This document shows, one piece after another, positions 8,308 through 16,167 of a stretch of 64,000 bases of DNA (positions within the stretch are counted from its first letter, which is position 1; every line of letters starts with the position of its first letter). The notes beneath the pieces were generated by a model. That model ran no database searches. It had not been told where the DNA came from and worked only from the letters and a program-made list of their open reading frames with translations. The position numbers and the translations under genes are program-made. Source of the stretch: Paenibacillus stellifer (lineage in GTDB: Bacteria > Bacillota > Bacilli > Paenibacillales > Paenibacillaceae); the NCBI RefSeq assembly GCF_000758685.1, contig NZ_CP009286.1:3688501-3752500 (forward strand). The letters run 5' to 3'.

Positions 8308-9702
8308 CTACTCCCCCTTTCTTCCGCCGACCGTCATCTCGGACACCCGGATTGTCGGCTGCCCGCAATTCACCGGAAGGCTTCCGCTGATCGAGCCGCA
8401 CATCCCCTGCCCGTGCTCCAGGTTGTTGCCGACCTTGTCGATCCGGCTTAGGATATCGATGCCTTTTCCGATCAGGGTCGCCCCTTTGACCGGCTCCGCA
8501 ATCTTCCCGTTCCGGATCATATAGGCCTCCTGTACGGCGAAGTTGAAATCACTGGTCGCCGTATTGACCGAACCGCCGCCCATGGATTTGGCATAAATAC
8601 CGAACTCCGTATCCGCGATAATCTCTTCACGGGTGGAGCTCCCGTTGCAGATGAAGGTATTGTTCATACGGGAGGCCGGTGCGAACTTATAGGACTGTCT
8701 CCGTCCCGATCCGGTGGCAGCCATGCCCATTTTACGGGCGCCCAGCTTGTCGATCAGATAGCCTTTCAGAATGCCATTCTCGATCAGCACATTGCGCTGG
8801 GTCTTCGCCCCTTCGTCATCGATGTTCAGCGAACCCCAGGCATTGGCGATCGTCCCGTCATCCACAGCCGTGACAAGTTCAGAAGCGACCCGTTGCCCCA
8901 GCTTGCCGGCGAAGACGGATGAACCGGGAGCAACGGAGGTTGATTCCAGACCGTGGCCGCAGGCTTCATGAAACAGTACGCCGCCGAAGCCATTGTCAAT
9001 GATGACCGGAAAGCGGCCGCTCGGAGCATAGCCTGCCCGCACCATCGTCACCGCGATCCGCGCGGCAGTCCGGGCATGCTCTTCAACATCCAGGCCTTCC
9101 AGGAATTCATGTCCCGCATAAGCGCCGGGGCCGCTGAAGCCCGACTGCTTCTGACCGCCTTCTTCCGCTACGGCGCTGATGCCAAGCCTCGTATAGATCC
9201 GCATATCCTCGACCAGCAGACCGTCACTGCCCGCGATCAGCACATGCTGGCGCTGATTGCTGGCATAGATACGCGTCTGAGAGACGGCAGGATCGTAGCC
9301 GGAAGCTTCCTGATGAGCGCGCCGCATAATCTCGATCGTCCGCTGTTTGAGTGAGCTGTCCGGCAGCGTCCCTATGTAGTGGCGGTTGTCTATCACCGCA
9401 CGCCGGAGATCAATCGCCGGAATGACGGCTCTGCCGTCCCGAATGGCTGCTGCCGCTGAACGCGCAACCGTAATGAGATTGGCCTCGCTGCTGTCATTCG
9501 TGTAGGCATAGACTGCGAAGCTGCCCTTCAGAATCCGGACGCCGACCCCGTAATCTCTGCCTGACAGCGAGCTGTCGACAAGGCCGCCCACCATTTCAAG
9601 TCTGCCGTCCGTCCGGTCTTCCGCGAACAGCTCCGCGAAATCGGCTCCCGTTTCTAGCGCAGCGCCAAGCACTCTCTGAATCACTTGTTCGTGCAGCATC
9701 AT
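8308..9702 (-). CDS. tldD: TldD-family metalloprotease, catalytic subunit
   Basis: 464 residues with the zinc-protease motif in FHEACGHGLE (HExxxH), around residue 245, which marks the catalytic TldD subunit. Other family blocks are GVGVRILKGSFAVYAYTND near residue 50 and the C-terminal TSDFNFAVQEAYMIRNGKI. It is the first gene of the pair with tldE. GGGAGG lies 3 bases before the first ATG and 6 before the second, so translation may start at 9699. A TATAAT sequence at 9744-9749 (minus) could be the -10 region. No precursor-peptide gene for ribosomal peptide maturation is recognised nearby. Confidence 0.95.
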   Translation of the reverse strand: MMLHEQVIQRVLGAALETGADFAELFAEDRTDGRLEMVGGLVDSSLSGRDYGVGVRILKGSFAVYAYTNDSSEANLITVARSAAAAIRDGRAVIPAIDLRRAVIDNRHYIGTLPDSSLKQRTIEIMRRAHQEASGYDPAVSQTRIYASNQRQHVLIAGSDGLLVEDMRIYTRLGISAVAEEGGQKQSGFSGPGAYAGHEFLEGLDVEEHARTAARIAVTMVRAGYAPSGRFPVIIDNGFGGVLFHEACGHGLESTSVAPGSSVFAGKLGQRVASELVTAVDDGTIANAWGSLNIDDEGAKTQRNVLIENGILKGYLIDKLGARKMGMAATGSGRRQSYKFAPASRMNNTFICNGSSTREEIIADTEFGIYAKSMGGGSVNTATSDFNFAVQEAYMIRNGKIAEPVKGATLIGKGIDILSRIDKVGNNLEHGQGMCGSISGSLPVNCGQPTIRVSEMTVGGRKGE

Positions 9703-9880
9703 ATACCTCCCTCAAGCCTCATTTGTCAATCATGTGTGCATCCATTATAGCCCATAATACCCACAGCTGTCGCACAGAGCTTTTCTCCGGAAGATTACCT
9801 CCCGGACATTAACTCGGCCTGAGCTTGGAGCGCTCATGAGTGATCCGCCGATAGCTCCTCCTTATGCTGACCGACAGCGC

Positions 9881-9911
9881 AAAAAGCGCCCTGGCCGTAG
9901 CCGGGGCGCTT
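9881..9911 (-). terminator. Terminator of the LPXTG surface-protein gene
   Basis: Stem AAGCGCCC/GGGCGCTT (9884-9911) is followed on the minus strand by TTTTT. It begins 33 bp after the stop of the surface-protein gene. Confidence 0.85.
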
Positions 9912-9943
9912 ACTTATTCATCAGGCGATACCTGTACTCCCTA

Positions 9944-12900
9944 TTAGGACTTTCTTCTGCGGCTCAGCCAGCGGTTCAGCACAAGTCCGATCAGGATAAG
10001 GCCAAGTCCGCCCATATAAATCGGCATCGAGCTGCTTTCGCCGGTCTTTGGAAGCTTGCCGGAGACAGGGTTTGAGCCCGCATCCGGGTCTTCCGGACCT
10101 CCTTTAGGAACATCCTCATCCGGAATTTCCACGCCGCCGGAAGGCACTTCATCGACGATCGGCACCTCGGATGGCGTTGCCGCAGGCGTCGGCGAAGGAA
10201 CCGCCGAAGGTCCAGTAGAAACTGCCGGTCCAATTGGAACATTCTCATCCGGAATGATCACCTCGCCGCCGGTTGACGGCGTTGGCGAAGCTGAAGGAAT
10301 GACGCTCGACGGAGCTGCAGTCGGCGTTGCGGTCGCACCCGCAGGCGGCGCCGAGAACGGAGCTTCCGAAGGAGCTGCCGACGGATTTTCCGATGGAGCG
10401 GAAGATGGCACCTCGGATGGCGATACAGAAGCCGAAGGAGTAGGCGTCGGCGATATTGTCACTGCCGAAGCCGATGGAGTCGGCGTCGGTGTCGGCGTGG
10501 CCGAAGGCTCCGGCGACTCCAGCTTCTTGTTCGTTACGGGAAGCGTAATCGCCGCGCCCGCACCCAGGCTGACCGCATGCTCGGTCGAGTCAAGCGTGTA
10601 GCCTTCCGGCGCCTGAGTCTCCACCAGGACATAGCTGCCGGACAGAAGACCGTTGAACACGGCTTTGCCGTCCTCATCTGTCACCTTGCTTCCAATCAGC
10701 AAACGCTCATCTCCGTTAAGACGATACAGGTTGAATTCAGCGCCGGCCAGCAGCTTCAAGTGATCGGTCTCATCCAGCTTCTGGACCGTCAGCAAGCTGC
10801 GTGAGCCATTGCCTGTGCCTGAACCGCTGGAGACGCCGACAATGACTTCGGCGGAGGTTTCTTTGGTTACCTCAACGACATTATTGCCGCTTAAAGTTGC
10901 CTTGTTGGTTACGGTCTCGCCGCTGCGGGCGGCGATCAGCGACTGATATTCCAGAACATAAGCCGACCGGATGTCACTGAGGAAGCTCAGCACAAAGGTC
11001 TGCTTGCCGGTATCCGATGTAACGATATCCAGGTTATAATCCGTTCCTTTTACCAGCTCGGGACCCGATTTGGATATCGTGCCATCAGCGGTTACGACAG
11101 TCGGATACAGATGGAAGGAATCGGCCAGCAGCAGTTGATTCGGGCTGCCTGTATCGGAAATCTTCGCATCCTTCACATAAGACTGCCCGCGGTTGATGTT
11201 GATCGTCCAGTTCAGCTTATCTCCGGACTGCGATCCGCTCTTGGAGATATAGTCGCCGCCGTGCGGAATCGTCACTGAAGCTGTCAGGTCGCCGGACACC
11301 TTGCTGTTGCCATCGAAGACGGAGGCGGTGTTGTTCGCCTTATCGCTGTCAATCAGCTGTCCTTCCAGACTCGTCTTGAATTCGACGAAGAACGGATAAT
11401 TGACCGGTTCAGGGAAGCTAACTCTCAGCACATTGTCGTCGCTGATCGTTACCGTGTAGGGTACGTTCAGTTCGGACATTTTGGTTGTATTGCCGTTGGG
11501 CCACAGATACATCTGCTTCACCTTGACGGAGCCGGGAACCAGCTTCTGCGGAGACTGAATCTTGTCAACGACAACCGCGTTATTCAGCGTCATGCCGTTG
11601 TAGTTGCCACCAACCGACCAGGTGATTTCCTTGCTGACGGCATTATATTCGCCGGATTTGAAGCCGTTGTTCTTCACTTCAGAGCGTGGATCGAAGGATG
11701 CGATCGCATATCCTGTCGTTCCGTCCCAATACAGATAGGAGGTATTATAGAACTTCTCCTTGCCTGAAAGGGCGCTGTAATCGAACTTCGTTTTATAAAA
11801 GATTGTATATTTGCCGGTAATCGTATCATTAAAGCTCAATGTGAAGCCCTCTCCGGGCTGAACCGGCTGGGTATAGTCCAGCGTATAGGCCGAGGCCGGA
11901 ACCTTTTTGCCTTTGGCGTCAAGGACGACTAGGGTGTCAGGCAGGAACGTAAGTCCGCCGTACGGAACGACATCCTTCACAACAACATGGCTCATCGGAT
12001 AGCTGTCTTCATTCAGGGTGATCTTCCAGTTAACGGTTCTGGCAACGTAATCCGCATTCGCGGCGTCCGCCGTCTTCGTAATGACAACCGGGAAGATATC
12101 CTTGTTGAATTCCGCCTTGTACGTGCCTGAGGTAACGGTATTGTAAATGCGCTTCGCCTCGAACAGCCGCTCCTTCGGTTTCGTCTGGTACTGGACATCA
12201 TAAGGCGTCGTTACATCGCGCAGAAACTGAAGCACGAAGCCGGTCTTGCCGTTCGCAGTCGCCGGTGCCAAGGTATAATCCGTGCCCGGAGTGAGCAGTG
12301 AGCCCACACTTGCATTGCCGCTGGCATCGACGCTTACGTTGTACACCTTAACCGATCCGTCCACCAGCACCTGGGTATTGTTGAACAGGTCGGTGAGGAT
12401 GGCTTCGGACTGCGGGATAAAGCCGTAGTTGTAGTTGTATTCGATCTTCCACGTTACCGTCTGGGTGATCCGGTCGTAACCGATATCGTATTTCTTCAGA
12501 CTCGGTGCCCGGAGAACCGTAACGGTGGAGGAAGAGCTAACCGGGCTCAAATTCGTACCGGAGAAGGTCGCCGTATTGGTGAACTGGGTCTTGGTCAGGT
12601 CGGTGATCTCAGTCGAGTACAGGATCCGGTAAGCACCGGTAATTGGCGAAGCCTTGAAATTCACCGAAAGCGTACCACTCTGGGTGTTCAGCTCGTATTG
12701 GGACGGGTCCACCAGGATGCCCTGATTTACGGTGCCGTCCAACTGCACATCCAACTGATAGACAGCCACCGTTACCGGGTCAATCGTAAGTCCGGATGGA
12801 ATCGGATCGCTCACGGATGCGCCGTACACGGAGTCAATCGTCTTGTTCACATCTACCGACCAGTGAATGGAGGTCGCATTAAAGCGGTCGGCCGTTCCCT

Positions 12901-13474
12901 GCTTGTCGATCGTGGAAGCGACGTCAGGCTTAAACCTGACAACGACGACCTGGGTATCCCCATTGACCGGAAAATAAATCTGCTGTGTGGTGCTGCCCTT
13001 GATTACTTCTTTATCAAAACGGGTCGAAATATTCAGAGTGCCATGGACATTGTCATGACTTTGAATGAATTCGTTGAAGGTCATCGTTACCAAATGGGTC
13101 GCCTGGCTCACTGTAAAAGTTCCGAAATCGCCTTCATCGGACTCCAGCGCTCCCCCGATATCGTTGTACAGCTTGAACTGCTCGGGCAGTTGAAAGGTGA
13201 ATGTATCTCCGGCCTGATAGCTGTGTCCGTCCGGCAGGGACCATGTATAATTGAGTTTCACCTCAGCCCCCTGCTCGTATACGTCTCCGGTAACCGTCTG
13301 ACCGTCGGGGCCGTATACCGCCATGGATACGCTCGTAATAATATTCGTGTCACTGTCGATCGCAGCCGCTTTGGCATCGGTCATGAAACCGAGCCCGTAG
13401 CTGTACTGGGCAATCAGCAGCATGATCACGAGTCCCATGGCAAACCTTTTCCTCAACATTCTCCGCAGCGTCAT
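9944..13474 (-). CDS. LPXTG-anchored surface protein with collagen-binding-like repeats and a Cna-B domain
   Basis: 1176 residues, exported and wall-anchored. Residues 1-37 form a signal peptide (hydrophobic AMGLVIMLLIAQ, AxA-type end near DAKAAA). Residues ~40-330 resemble the ligand-binding Ig-like domains of MSCRAMM adhesins. Several ~140-residue beta-rich repeats follow, each with a VxWxIxxN-like strand (for example WKITLNEDSYPMSHVVVKD, WTININRGQSYVKDAKISD). A SpaA/Cna-B-type domain (KLDETDHLKLLAGAEFNLY ... ETQAPEGYTL) lies near 900-985; a Pro/Ser/Thr/Ala stalk with PTPTPSAS repeats spans about 990-1130. The end is LPKTGE, a hydrophobic stretch and RRRKS, a sortase-A signal. No sortase is in the window. 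The ligand is unknown. Confidence 0.92.
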   Translation of the reverse strand: MTLRRMLRKRFAMGLVIMLLIAQYSYGLGFMTDAKAAAIDSDTNIITSVSMAVYGPDGQTVTGDVYEQGAEVKLNYTWSLPDGHSYQAGDTFTFQLPEQFKLYNDIGGALESDEGDFGTFTVSQATHLVTMTFNEFIQSHDNVHGTLNISTRFDKEVIKGSTTQQIYFPVNGDTQVVVVRFKPDVASTIDKQGTADRFNATSIHWSVDVNKTIDSVYGASVSDPIPSGLTIDPVTVAVYQLDVQLDGTVNQGILVDPSQYELNTQSGTLSVNFKASPITGAYRILYSTEITDLTKTQFTNTATFSGTNLSPVSSSSTVTVLRAPSLKKYDIGYDRITQTVTWKIEYNYNYGFIPQSEAILTDLFNNTQVLVDGSVKVYNVSVDASGNASVGSLLTPGTDYTLAPATANGKTGFVLQFLRDVTTPYDVQYQTKPKERLFEAKRIYNTVTSGTYKAEFNKDIFPVVITKTADAANADYVARTVNWKITLNEDSYPMSHVVVKDVVPYGGLTFLPDTLVVLDAKGKKVPASAYTLDYTQPVQPGEGFTLSFNDTITGKYTIFYKTKFDYSALSGKEKFYNTSYLYWDGTTGYAIASFDPRSEVKNNGFKSGEYNAVSKEITWSVGGNYNGMTLNNAVVVDKIQSPQKLVPGSVKVKQMYLWPNGNTTKMSELNVPYTVTISDDNVLRVSFPEPVNYPFFVEFKTSLEGQLIDSDKANNTASVFDGNSKVSGDLTASVTIPHGGDYISKSGSQSGDKLNWTININRGQSYVKDAKISDTGSPNQLLLADSFHLYPTVVTADGTISKSGPELVKGTDYNLDIVTSDTGKQTFVLSFLSDIRSAYVLEYQSLIAARSGETVTNKATLSGNNVVEVTKETSAEVIVGVSSGSGTGNGSRSLLTVQKLDETDHLKLLAGAEFNLYRLNGDERLLIGSKVTDEDGKAVFNGLLSGSYVLVETQAPEGYTLDSTEHAVSLGAGAAITLPVTNKKLESPEPSATPTPTPTPSASAVTISPTPTPSASVSPSEVPSSAPSENPSAAPSEAPFSAPPAGATATPTAAPSSVIPSASPTPSTGGEVIIPDENVPIGPAVSTGPSAVPSPTPAATPSEVPIVDEVPSGGVEIPDEDVPKGGPEDPDAGSNPVSGKLPKTGESSSMPIYMGGLGLILIGLVLNRWLSRRRKS

Positions 13475-13940
13475 CCTTTTTATTCCCCTCTTCCCTTATG
13501 TTTTTACCGGCACTGTACCGCTGGTAGATTATATAAATGGAGTATTCTGCAACAGGGAGAATTATTCACGGGCTGCCGGGCTCTTGCCGGGCAGTCAACC
13601 GCTTTTTTGTAAGCGTTATGCAAGGTGAGTCTCTTGATGCCGAATTGTCAGGAACGGGGAGCGACAGTCTTGGCGGTGTCTTGAAATCGTTCGCCTCCGT
13701 CCGTTATGTATCGCATACTTTAACGCTTGAATTGCTCCCGGTGTGCAATTTCCATTTAACGCCGTATAATCTGTAGACTTAACTCTGTTGTCGCGGCTTC
13801 CTCACGGTGTGCAGGGACGCGAGAACGTCGCGCCGTCTTTTGTTCTCTGAGTTGTTCTGTATTGAGAACACCTACTCATAGCTTATTACCCACAATTTAA
13901 TCTGTCAAGCCAGAGTACGAAGACTTATTTTCCGGATAAA
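13475..13940. other. Intergenic leader of the surface-protein gene, no gene seen
   Basis: About 470 bp separate the surface-protein start from the ppiB terminator. It contains an imperfect hairpin, CTGCCGGGC/GCCGGGCAG (13573-13594), and short AT-rich stretches, but no ORF with a ribosome site and no riboswitch consensus that I could match. It presumably holds the promoter of the surface-protein gene. Confidence 0.4.
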
Positions 13941-13976
13941 AAGACAACGAGCCCCCGCAGAAACCTGCGGAGGCTC
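13941..13976 (-). terminator. Terminator of ppiB
   Basis: Stem GAGCCCCCGCAG/CTGCGGAGGCTC with an AAAC loop (13949-13976), followed on the minus strand by TGTCTTTTT. It lies 44 bp after the ppiB stop. Confidence 0.85.
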
Positions 13977-14020
13977 GGGCTTGCAGCTTATTCGATTACT
14001 GCCTGGCTTGCTGATAAAAC

Positions 14021-14452
14021 TTAGGCTTCGAAAACTTCAACCGAAGTCATTTTGTCACGGCCCTGGAAGGCGTCGACATATTCCATGCCTTTTACAACCT
14101 TGCCGAATACGGTATGCTGTCCGTCAAGATGAGGCTGCGGTGCATAGCAGATGTAGAACTGGCTGCCGCCGGTGTTGCGGCCGGCATGCGCCATAGCCAG
14201 AGTGCCGCGCTCATGCTTGTTCGGGTTGATTTCGCAGTTGATGGTATATCCAGGTCCGCCAGTACCCGTTCCGTTCGGACAGCCGCCTTGGGCAACGAAA
14301 CCCGGAATAACGCGGTGGAACACAAGTCCATTGTAGAAGCCGTCATTCGCCAGCTTCTCAAAGTTGGCAACGGTATTGGGAGCGTCCTTCTCGAACAGAT
14401 CCAGCAGCACTTCGCCGCCGTTCTCTAGTGTAATCTTCGCTTGTTTAGCCAT
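14021..14452 (-). CDS. ppiB: Cyclophilin-type peptidyl-prolyl cis-trans isomerase
   Basis: 143 residues, the size of B. subtilis PpiB. Cyclophilin core motifs are visible: [20 protein letters not shown] (with the catalytic Arg in FHR), [14 protein letters not shown], and the substrate-pocket segment [19 protein letters not shown], followed by [12 protein letters not shown]. No signal peptide, so cytosolic. It catalyses proline isomerisation during folding. The ATG at 14452 is chosen because AAAGGAG lies about 9 bases upstream; an in-frame ATG seven codons earlier has no good site. lysA lies upstream on the same strand, the order seen in B. subtilis at the end of the spoIIA-spoVA-lysA-ppiB block. 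Confidence 0.96.
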   Translation of the reverse strand: MAKQAKITLENGGEVLLDLFEKDAPNTVANFEKLANDGFYNGLVFHRVIPGFVAQGGCPNGTGTGGPGYTINCEINPNKHERGTLAMAHAGRNTGGSQFYICYAPQPHLDGQHTVFGKVVKGMEYVDAFQGRDKMTSVEVFEA

Positions 14453-14653
14453 ATGTAAATAGCTCCTTTCCATATTAACGAAATGTGTAGTACGCGTTCA
14501 CGCCGATAGGTAGGGGATTATCGGTAGATCTCACAGACCCCGGCTGAAGACGTACTAGTCCAGTGTACTATGAAACCCGGTTCAAAGCAAAGCAGACGGA
14601 TTCCTGTCCGAACCCAGTCGAAATATCCAAAGTCCCTTTCCCGAGACCATAAC

Positions 14654-14684
14654 AGAAGCCCGCTGCACAATGGCAGAGGGCTTC
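14654..14684 (-). terminator. Possible weak terminator after lysA
   Basis: GAAGCCC and GGGCTTC arms with an inner GCAG/CTGC pairing lie 30 bp after the lysA stop. On the minus strand only a short TTCTGTT follows, so termination efficiency is doubtful. Confidence 0.4.
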
Positions 14685-14713
14685 CAATAACATATAGACG
14701 GGACAGTGCTTAT

Positions 14714-16048
14714 TTACTTCGTTACCGCCTGCTTCGTCATACGCGCCGGCACCAGATCATTGGCCACAATATCGCCGTGGCTTTCACGTTTGACGACCAG
14801 ATCACTTTGCCCGTTCTGGACGAACACGACTGCCGGACGCCGGATGCGGTTGTAGTTGCTGGCCATGGAGTAATTGTAGGCGCCTGTGCAGGCGACCGCA
14901 AGCAGATCGCCGCTCTCCGCAGCCGGAAGCTCCACGTCGAAAATGAGCATATCGCCGCTCTCGCAGCATTTGCCGGCGATGGATACTGTTTCGGACACAG
15001 GCTCATTCGCGCGGTTCGCCAGCAGTGCCTCGTACTTCGATTCATACAGAGCCGGACGCGGATTATCGGTCATGCCGCCGTCCACGGCGACATATTTGCG
15101 AACGCCCGGAATGTTCTTGCTTGTGCCCACGGTGTAGAGCGTCGTTCCGGCATCGCCCACGATACTGCGGCCCGGTTCCACCCAGATTTCGGGAAGGCTC
15201 TCGCCGATCCCGGCAAAATATTTCTTCACCGCGTTCGTAATTGCGGCGACATATTCCGATACCTGAAGAGGCGTATCGCCTTCGACGTAACGGATGCCGA
15301 AGCCTCCGCCCAGGTTGACGACCTTAAAGGAGATATTCAGCTCGTTTTTCACGCGGCGGGCAAAATCGGCCACTCGTTCCACAGCCATCTCGAAGCCTTC
15401 CGTCTCGAAAATTTGCGAGCCGATATGGGAATGAACGCCCAGAAGTGTCAGATTCTCCTTGGCTGATGCAAGCTGCACCGCCTCGAAGGCGGAGCCGTTG
15501 CCGATGTCGAAGCCGAACTTCGAGTCGGTCTGGCCCGTTGCGGCATAGGCATGATGCGCATGCGCTTCAACACCCGGCGTAACGCGGAGGAGAACATTGA
15601 CTGTGACTCCTCTGCCAGCAGCGATGGCCTGGAGCAATTCAAGCTCCGTGAAGTTATCGACAACGAAGCAGCCAATGCGTGCGTCCAGCGCCATTTCGAT
15701 CTCATCCGGCGTCTTGTTGTTTCCGTGGAAGTGAATGCGTTCAGCAGGGAACCCGGCCTGCAGCGCCGTGTACAGCTCGCCGTCGGATACGACATCCAGA
15801 GACAGCCCTTCTTCGTCCGCGATCCGGCACATCGCCATGACCGAGAACGCCTTGCTGGCGTAAGCAACCTGGAAACCCAGCCCGCTGGCTGCGAAAGCGT
15901 CCATATATTCACGGCAGCGGCGGCGGACCAGCTGTTCATCCATAATATATAGAGGCGTTCCGTATTCGGCCTTAAGCTCGGTAACGTCGCACCCTCCGAT
16001 TTCCAAATGACCGGCATCGTTAATCCGGCTCGTCCCGTGTAAGAACAT
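14714..16048 (-). CDS. lysA: Diaminopimelate decarboxylase
   Basis: 444 residues, normal for LysA. It catalyses the PLP-dependent decarboxylation of meso-diaminopimelate to lysine, the last step of lysine synthesis. The PLP lysine is in AYASKAF (near residue 63); LGGGFGIRY, the phosphate-binding EPGRSIVGDAG and the CESGDML motif carrying the partner-subunit cysteine are all seen, along with the C-terminal TGAYNYSMASNYN. GGAGG precedes the ATG by about 9 bases. It follows spoVAF, as in B. subtilis where lysA sits after the spoVA genes. A 7-bp inverted repeat, ACAAATG/CATTTGT (16141-16161), lies in the spoVAF-lysA gap and may be regulatory. Confidence 0.97.
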   Translation of the reverse strand: MFLHGTSRINDAGHLEIGGCDVTELKAEYGTPLYIMDEQLVRRRCREYMDAFAASGLGFQVAYASKAFSVMAMCRIADEEGLSLDVVSDGELYTALQAGFPAERIHFHGNNKTPDEIEMALDARIGCFVVDNFTELELLQAIAAGRGVTVNVLLRVTPGVEAHAHHAYAATGQTDSKFGFDIGNGSAFEAVQLASAKENLTLLGVHSHIGSQIFETEGFEMAVERVADFARRVKNELNISFKVVNLGGGFGIRYVEGDTPLQVSEYVAAITNAVKKYFAGIGESLPEIWVEPGRSIVGDAGTTLYTVGTSKNIPGVRKYVAVDGGMTDNPRPALYESKYEALLANRANEPVSETVSIAGKCCESGDMLIFDVELPAAESGDLLAVACTGAYNYSMASNYNRIRRPAVVFVQNGQSDLVVKRESHGDIVANDLVPARMTKQAVTK

Positions 16049-16167
16049 ATTCTACAATCCTCCGATTTCATATTTGGAATATCCATTACATTCGTCCTGT
16101 GATATCCAGTATAGCAGAGGATGGGAAAGTTGTAGAATGGACAAATGCACAGTTCATTTGTATTATC

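Noticed and set aside
12698..13612. A 304-codon plus-strand frame across the surface-protein start
   Set aside because: It is antisense to the signal peptide and first domains of the LPXTG protein, and its composition is that of a shadow frame.
13475..13940. A riboswitch (c-di-GMP type) in the leader of the surface protein
   Set aside because: I looked for GEMM-I/II consensus blocks and found only an imperfect hairpin; no conserved core could be matched.
16049..16167. A lysine riboswitch before lysA
   Set aside because: The gap is only 119 bp and contains a short 7-bp inverted repeat but none of the L-box conserved segments.
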